From NCBI GenBank assembly GCA_023441105.1, contig JAEZQX010000341.1, positions 1-8,954 of the forward strand: a stretch of 8,954 bases of DNA, read 5' to 3'. The stretch comes from Pseudomonadota bacterium (GTDB lineage Bacteria > Pseudomonadota > Gammaproteobacteria > Burkholderiales > Burkholderiaceae). The notes under the pieces are model-generated. The model saw only the letters and a program-made list of their open reading frames with translations. It had not been told where the DNA came from and made no database searches. This document shows positions 6,496 to 8,954 of the stretch, piece after piece (the stretch's first letter is position 1; the number at the start of each line of letters is the position of its first letter). Position numbers and translations under genes: made by a program.

Positions 6496-8886
6496 ATGTT
6501 GCGCCATATCCAGTCTTTCACGGCGGCCGGCGCAGCACGCGGGGCCGTCGTCATGATGCCCGGCGCCATGCCGGAGGCGACTGAGAGCGGCCGCTTCCTC
6601 GTCACCAAGATCAGCCGGCGAGGCTTCCTGAAGGGTGCCGGGCTGGTGCTTGCCGTGCAGCTGCTGCCGCCGGAAGTCGCCAGGGCGTTCAACGCCTATC
6701 CCACCGGCGCCGCCGGCATGCCCCACAAGACGGTCGCCGACCCGCTGGTCTTCGTCAAGATCGCGCCGGATGGCACCGTCACGCTGGTGTCGCACCGCGC
6801 AGAAATGGGCACCGGCTCGCGCACCAACGTGCCGATGGTCCTGGCCGACGAGATGGAGGCCAACTGGTCCAAGGTCCGACTCGTCCAGGCACCGGGTGAC
6901 GAGCCGCGCTACGGCAACCAGGACACCGATGGCTCGCGCAGCCTGCGCCACTTCGTGCAGCCGATGCGCCAGTGCGGCGCGTCGATGCGCTACATGCTCG
7001 AAAGCGCGGCCGCCAAACGCTGGGGCGTCGATCGCGCCCGGGTGCGCGCGGTGAATCACACGGTGGTGCTGCTGGATGGCACCGGCGAGGCGGCCAAGCC
7101 GACCGGCCGCATGTTCGGCTACGGCGAGCTCGCCAAGGCTGCGATGGCGGAGCCGGTCCCGTCGTTCGAGCAGCTGCGCTTCAAGAAGGACGCCGAGTTC
7201 CGCTACATGGGCAAGGGCGAGGTCCAGCTGGTGGATCTCCACGACATCACCACCGGCCACGCGGTCTACGGGGCCGACGTGCGCCTGCCCGGGATGAAGT
7301 ATGCCGCGGTCGCCCGGCCGCCGGTGGTCGGCGGCAAGGTCCGCTCCTTCGATGCGGAGCAGGCGAAGAAGGTGGCCGGCGTCGAACGCATCATCGAGAT
7401 CCCCGGTTCGATGCCGCCTGCCAAGTTCGCGCCGCTCGGCGGCATTGCCGTCGTCGCCAACAGCACCTGGGCGGCGTTCCAGGGCGTCAAGGCGCTTCAG
7501 GTGGATTGGGACGATGGACCGCACGCGGTCTTCGATACCGACGCCTATCGCAAGGAAATGGCGGAGACTGCCCGGAAGCCGGGCGAGGTGGTGCGCAAGC
7601 AGGGCGATCCCGATGGCGCCTTCGCCAAGGCGGCCAAGGTGGTCGCGGCCGAGTACCACCAGCAGCACATGGTGCACACGCCCATGGAGCCGCCAGTCGC
7701 GCTCGCCAGCGTCAAGGGCGGCAAGGCGGAGATCTGGGCGCCGGTGCAGAGTCCGTATGGCACCCGGCAGGATGTCGCCAAGATGCTGGAGCTCGACGAG
7801 TCCGCGGTGACGGTCAACCAGACCTTGCTCGGCGGCGGCTTCGGGCGCAAGTCCAAGTGCGACTACGTGCTGGAAGCGGCGCTGCTGTCGCGCGAGGTCG
7901 GCACGCCGGTGCTGGTGCAGTGGAGTCGTGAGGACGACATCCGCCATGGCTTCAACCACACCACGTCGGTCGAACGACTCGAAGCGGCGGTGGATGCCGG
8001 CGGCAAGGTGGTGGGATGGCGGCACCGTACGGTTGCGCCCAGCATCGGTTCGACCTTCGCCGAGGACACGGGGCTGCAGCTGCCGCTCGAGCTCGGCATG
8101 GGCCTGGCGGACCTGCCGTTCGACATCCCGCACATCGGCATGGAGAACGGCAAGGTCAAGGCCCACACGCGGGTCGGCTGGTTCCGGGCGGTGTCCAACC
8201 TGCCGCGTGCCTTCGCCATCCAGTCCTTCGTCGGCGAGCTGGCGCACGAGCTCGGTCGCGACCAGAAGACGATGCTGCTCGAGCTGATCGGTCCGGCGCG
8301 CAAGCTCGACCTGGCCAAGATGGGCATCGTCGGCGAGCTCTGGAACTACGGCGAGCCGTACGAGGAGTTCCCGATCGACACCGGCAAGCTGCGCCAGGTG
8401 GTCGAGATGGCGGCGGCCAATGCCGGCTGGGGGCGGCAACTGCCCAAGGGCGAAGGGCTCGGCATCGCGGCCCATCGCAGCTTCGTCTCGTACGTCGCGA
8501 CGGTGGTGCACGTGAAGGTGGCCGACGACGGCGCCATCAGCGTACCGGAGGTCTACACCGCCATCGACTGCGGCTTCTGCATCAATCCCGAGCGGGTGAG
8601 GGCGCAGATGGAGGGCGCCGCGGTGATGGGCATGACCATGGCGCTCTACTCCGGCCTCGACTACGTCAAGGGCAGGGTGAAGCAATCCAACTTCCACGAC
8701 TACGAGATGTCGCGGATGGATCGCTATCCGGAGAACGTCCACACCGCCATCGTCGAGCATCCTTTCTCGGTGCACGCCACTGGCGTCGGCGAACCCGGCG
8801 TCCCCCCGTTCGCGCCAGCCCTGGCCAACGCGATCTTCGCGGCCACCGGCAACCGGCTGCGGTCGATACCGTTCAAGAAAGCGTAG
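6496..8886 (+). CDS. iorB: Isoquinoline 1-oxidoreductase-type molybdopterin-binding large subunit, Tat-type signal
   Basis: This is the catalytic subunit of a molybdenum hydroxylase, expected to insert water-derived oxygen into an N-heteroaromatic or aldehyde substrate. It has 796 residues from 6496, typical of single-chain IorB-like subunits. Near the N-terminus, SRRGFLKGAG (Arg41, Arg42) followed by a hydrophobic stretch and ARA at 62-64 looks like a twin-arginine signal, implying folded export with its cofactor. The n-region before it is unusually long (about 40 residues). An a/b-hammerhead domain lies at about 254-345 (GHAVYGADVRLPG). The molybdenum domains show HTPMEPP near 394-400, the cofactor loop GGGFGRK at 446-452, WSREDDIRHGF, a GWFRAV segment, CGFCINPERVRAQMEGA, and the C-terminal GVGEPG at 763-768 whose Glu766 corresponds to the catalytic base. 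The Mo ligand type and substrate are not determinable here. No FAD or cytochrome partner follows within the window. GC content and style resemble the neighbouring genes. Confidence 0.92.
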   Translation: MLRHIQSFTAAGAARGAVVMMPGAMPEATESGRFLVTKISRRGFLKGAGLVLAVQLLPPEVARAFNAYPTGAAGMPHKTVADPLVFVKIAPDGTVTLVSHRAEMGTGSRTNVPMVLADEMEANWSKVRLVQAPGDEPRYGNQDTDGSRSLRHFVQPMRQCGASMRYMLESAAAKRWGVDRARVRAVNHTVVLLDGTGEAAKPTGRMFGYGELAKAAMAEPVPSFEQLRFKKDAEFRYMGKGEVQLVDLHDITTGHAVYGADVRLPGMKYAAVARPPVVGGKVRSFDAEQAKKVAGVERIIEIPGSMPPAKFAPLGGIAVVANSTWAAFQGVKALQVDWDDGPHAVFDTDAYRKEMAETARKPGEVVRKQGDPDGAFAKAAKVVAAEYHQQHMVHTPMEPPVALASVKGGKAEIWAPVQSPYGTRQDVAKMLELDESAVTVNQTLLGGGFGRKSKCDYVLEAALLSREVGTPVLVQWSREDDIRHGFNHTTSVERLEAAVDAGGKVVGWRHRTVAPSIGSTFAEDTGLQLPLELGMGLADLPFDIPHIGMENGKVKAHTRVGWFRAVSNLPRAFAIQSFVGELAHELGRDQKTMLLELIGPARKLDLAKMGIVGELWNYGEPYEEFPIDTGKLRQVVEMAAANAGWGRQLPKGEGLGIAAHRSFVSYVATVVHVKVADDGAISVPEVYTAIDCGFCINPERVRAQMEGAAVMGMTMALYSGLDYVKGRVKQSNFHDYEMSRMDRYPENVHTAIVEHPFSVHATGVGEPGVPPFAPALANAIFAATGNRLRSIPFKKA

Positions 8887-8954
8887 GGAAGAGATCCCCC
8901 CATGGCCCGGGTTTCGCGCCGACCCCCCTTACCCCACGCGGGCGGGGGCGAGGG
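8887..8954. other. Downstream sequence with incomplete C/G-rich inverted repeat
   Basis: After the iorB stop there are 68 bases. A C-rich run (8923-8935) is followed by a G-rich run (8940-8954), which can form an imperfect hairpin (CCCC at 8932-8935 against GGGG near 8945-8948, with outer CCC/GGG pairs across an internal loop). This resembles the start of a GC-rich intergenic hairpin repeat or terminator, cut by the window end. An ATG at 8902, with GGAAGAGA upstream, opens a frame that stays open to the end (17 codons, Arg/Pro/Gly-rich). This looks more like repeat translated by chance than a gene. Confidence 0.25.

Noticed and set aside
6430..8775. Antisense open frame of 781 codons opposite iorB
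   Set aside because: Composition is Arg/His/Leu/Asp-rich with no recognisable domain. It mirrors the codon bias of iorB; long reverse frames are expected in GC-rich coding DNA.
1..8954. CRISPR array, tRNA/rRNA gene, insertion sequence or phage gene
   Set aside because: No regularly spaced repeats, cloverleaf-like sequence, transposase or integrase motif was seen on either strand.

Overview
The window is GC-rich (roughly two thirds G+C by eye) and densely coded on the + strand. The order 3' end of probable rnc, then era, recO, pdxJ, acpS, nagZ, uvrC is the arrangement expected of a Betaproteobacterium (known for Burkholderiales, Rhodocyclales and relatives). The RecO, PdxJ and UvrC sequences fit that group by eye. 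Genus cannot be called without a search.

Region 1 (1-5829) is a housekeeping run that looks like one transcript. The genes abut or overlap: era/recO share 8 bases, recO-pdxJ has a 24-base gap, pdxJ-acpS has 5 bases, acpS/nagZ abut as TGAATG, and nagZ/uvrC overlap as GTGA. No internal promoter or terminator is evident. The products cover 30S ribosome assembly (Era, with probable RNase III upstream), recombinational repair (RecO), pyridoxal phosphate synthesis (PdxJ), activation of acyl carrier protein (AcpS), peptidoglycan recycling (NagZ) and nucleotide excision repair (UvrC). All key motifs I checked are intact.

Region 2 (5830-6025) is the only substantial intergenic stretch. It has a plausible sigma70-type promoter, a perfect 12-base palindrome inside a longer near-palindrome, an imperfect direct repeat, and a 29-codon possible leader ORF. 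That ORF has its own Shine-Dalgarno-like sequence, and its stop overlaps the next gene's start. There is no convincing intrinsic terminator after uvrC.

Region 3 (6026-8886) is a two-gene accessory operon encoding a molybdenum hydroxylase of the isoquinoline 1-oxidoreductase (IorAB) type. It comprises a small subunit with two [2Fe-2S] clusters and a large molybdopterin-binding subunit with a twin-arginine motif. No FAD subunit, cytochrome subunit or XdhC-type maturation gene is present in the window. The pair lies directly after uvrC, where many relatives carry pgsA, so this is the part of the window most likely to be lineage-specific. The last 68 bases are downstream sequence with an incomplete G/C-rich inverted repeat or, less likely, the start of another gene.

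No wholly new system is visible. The points most worth following are the iorAB leader architecture, the export logic of the oxidoreductase, and its position after uvrC.
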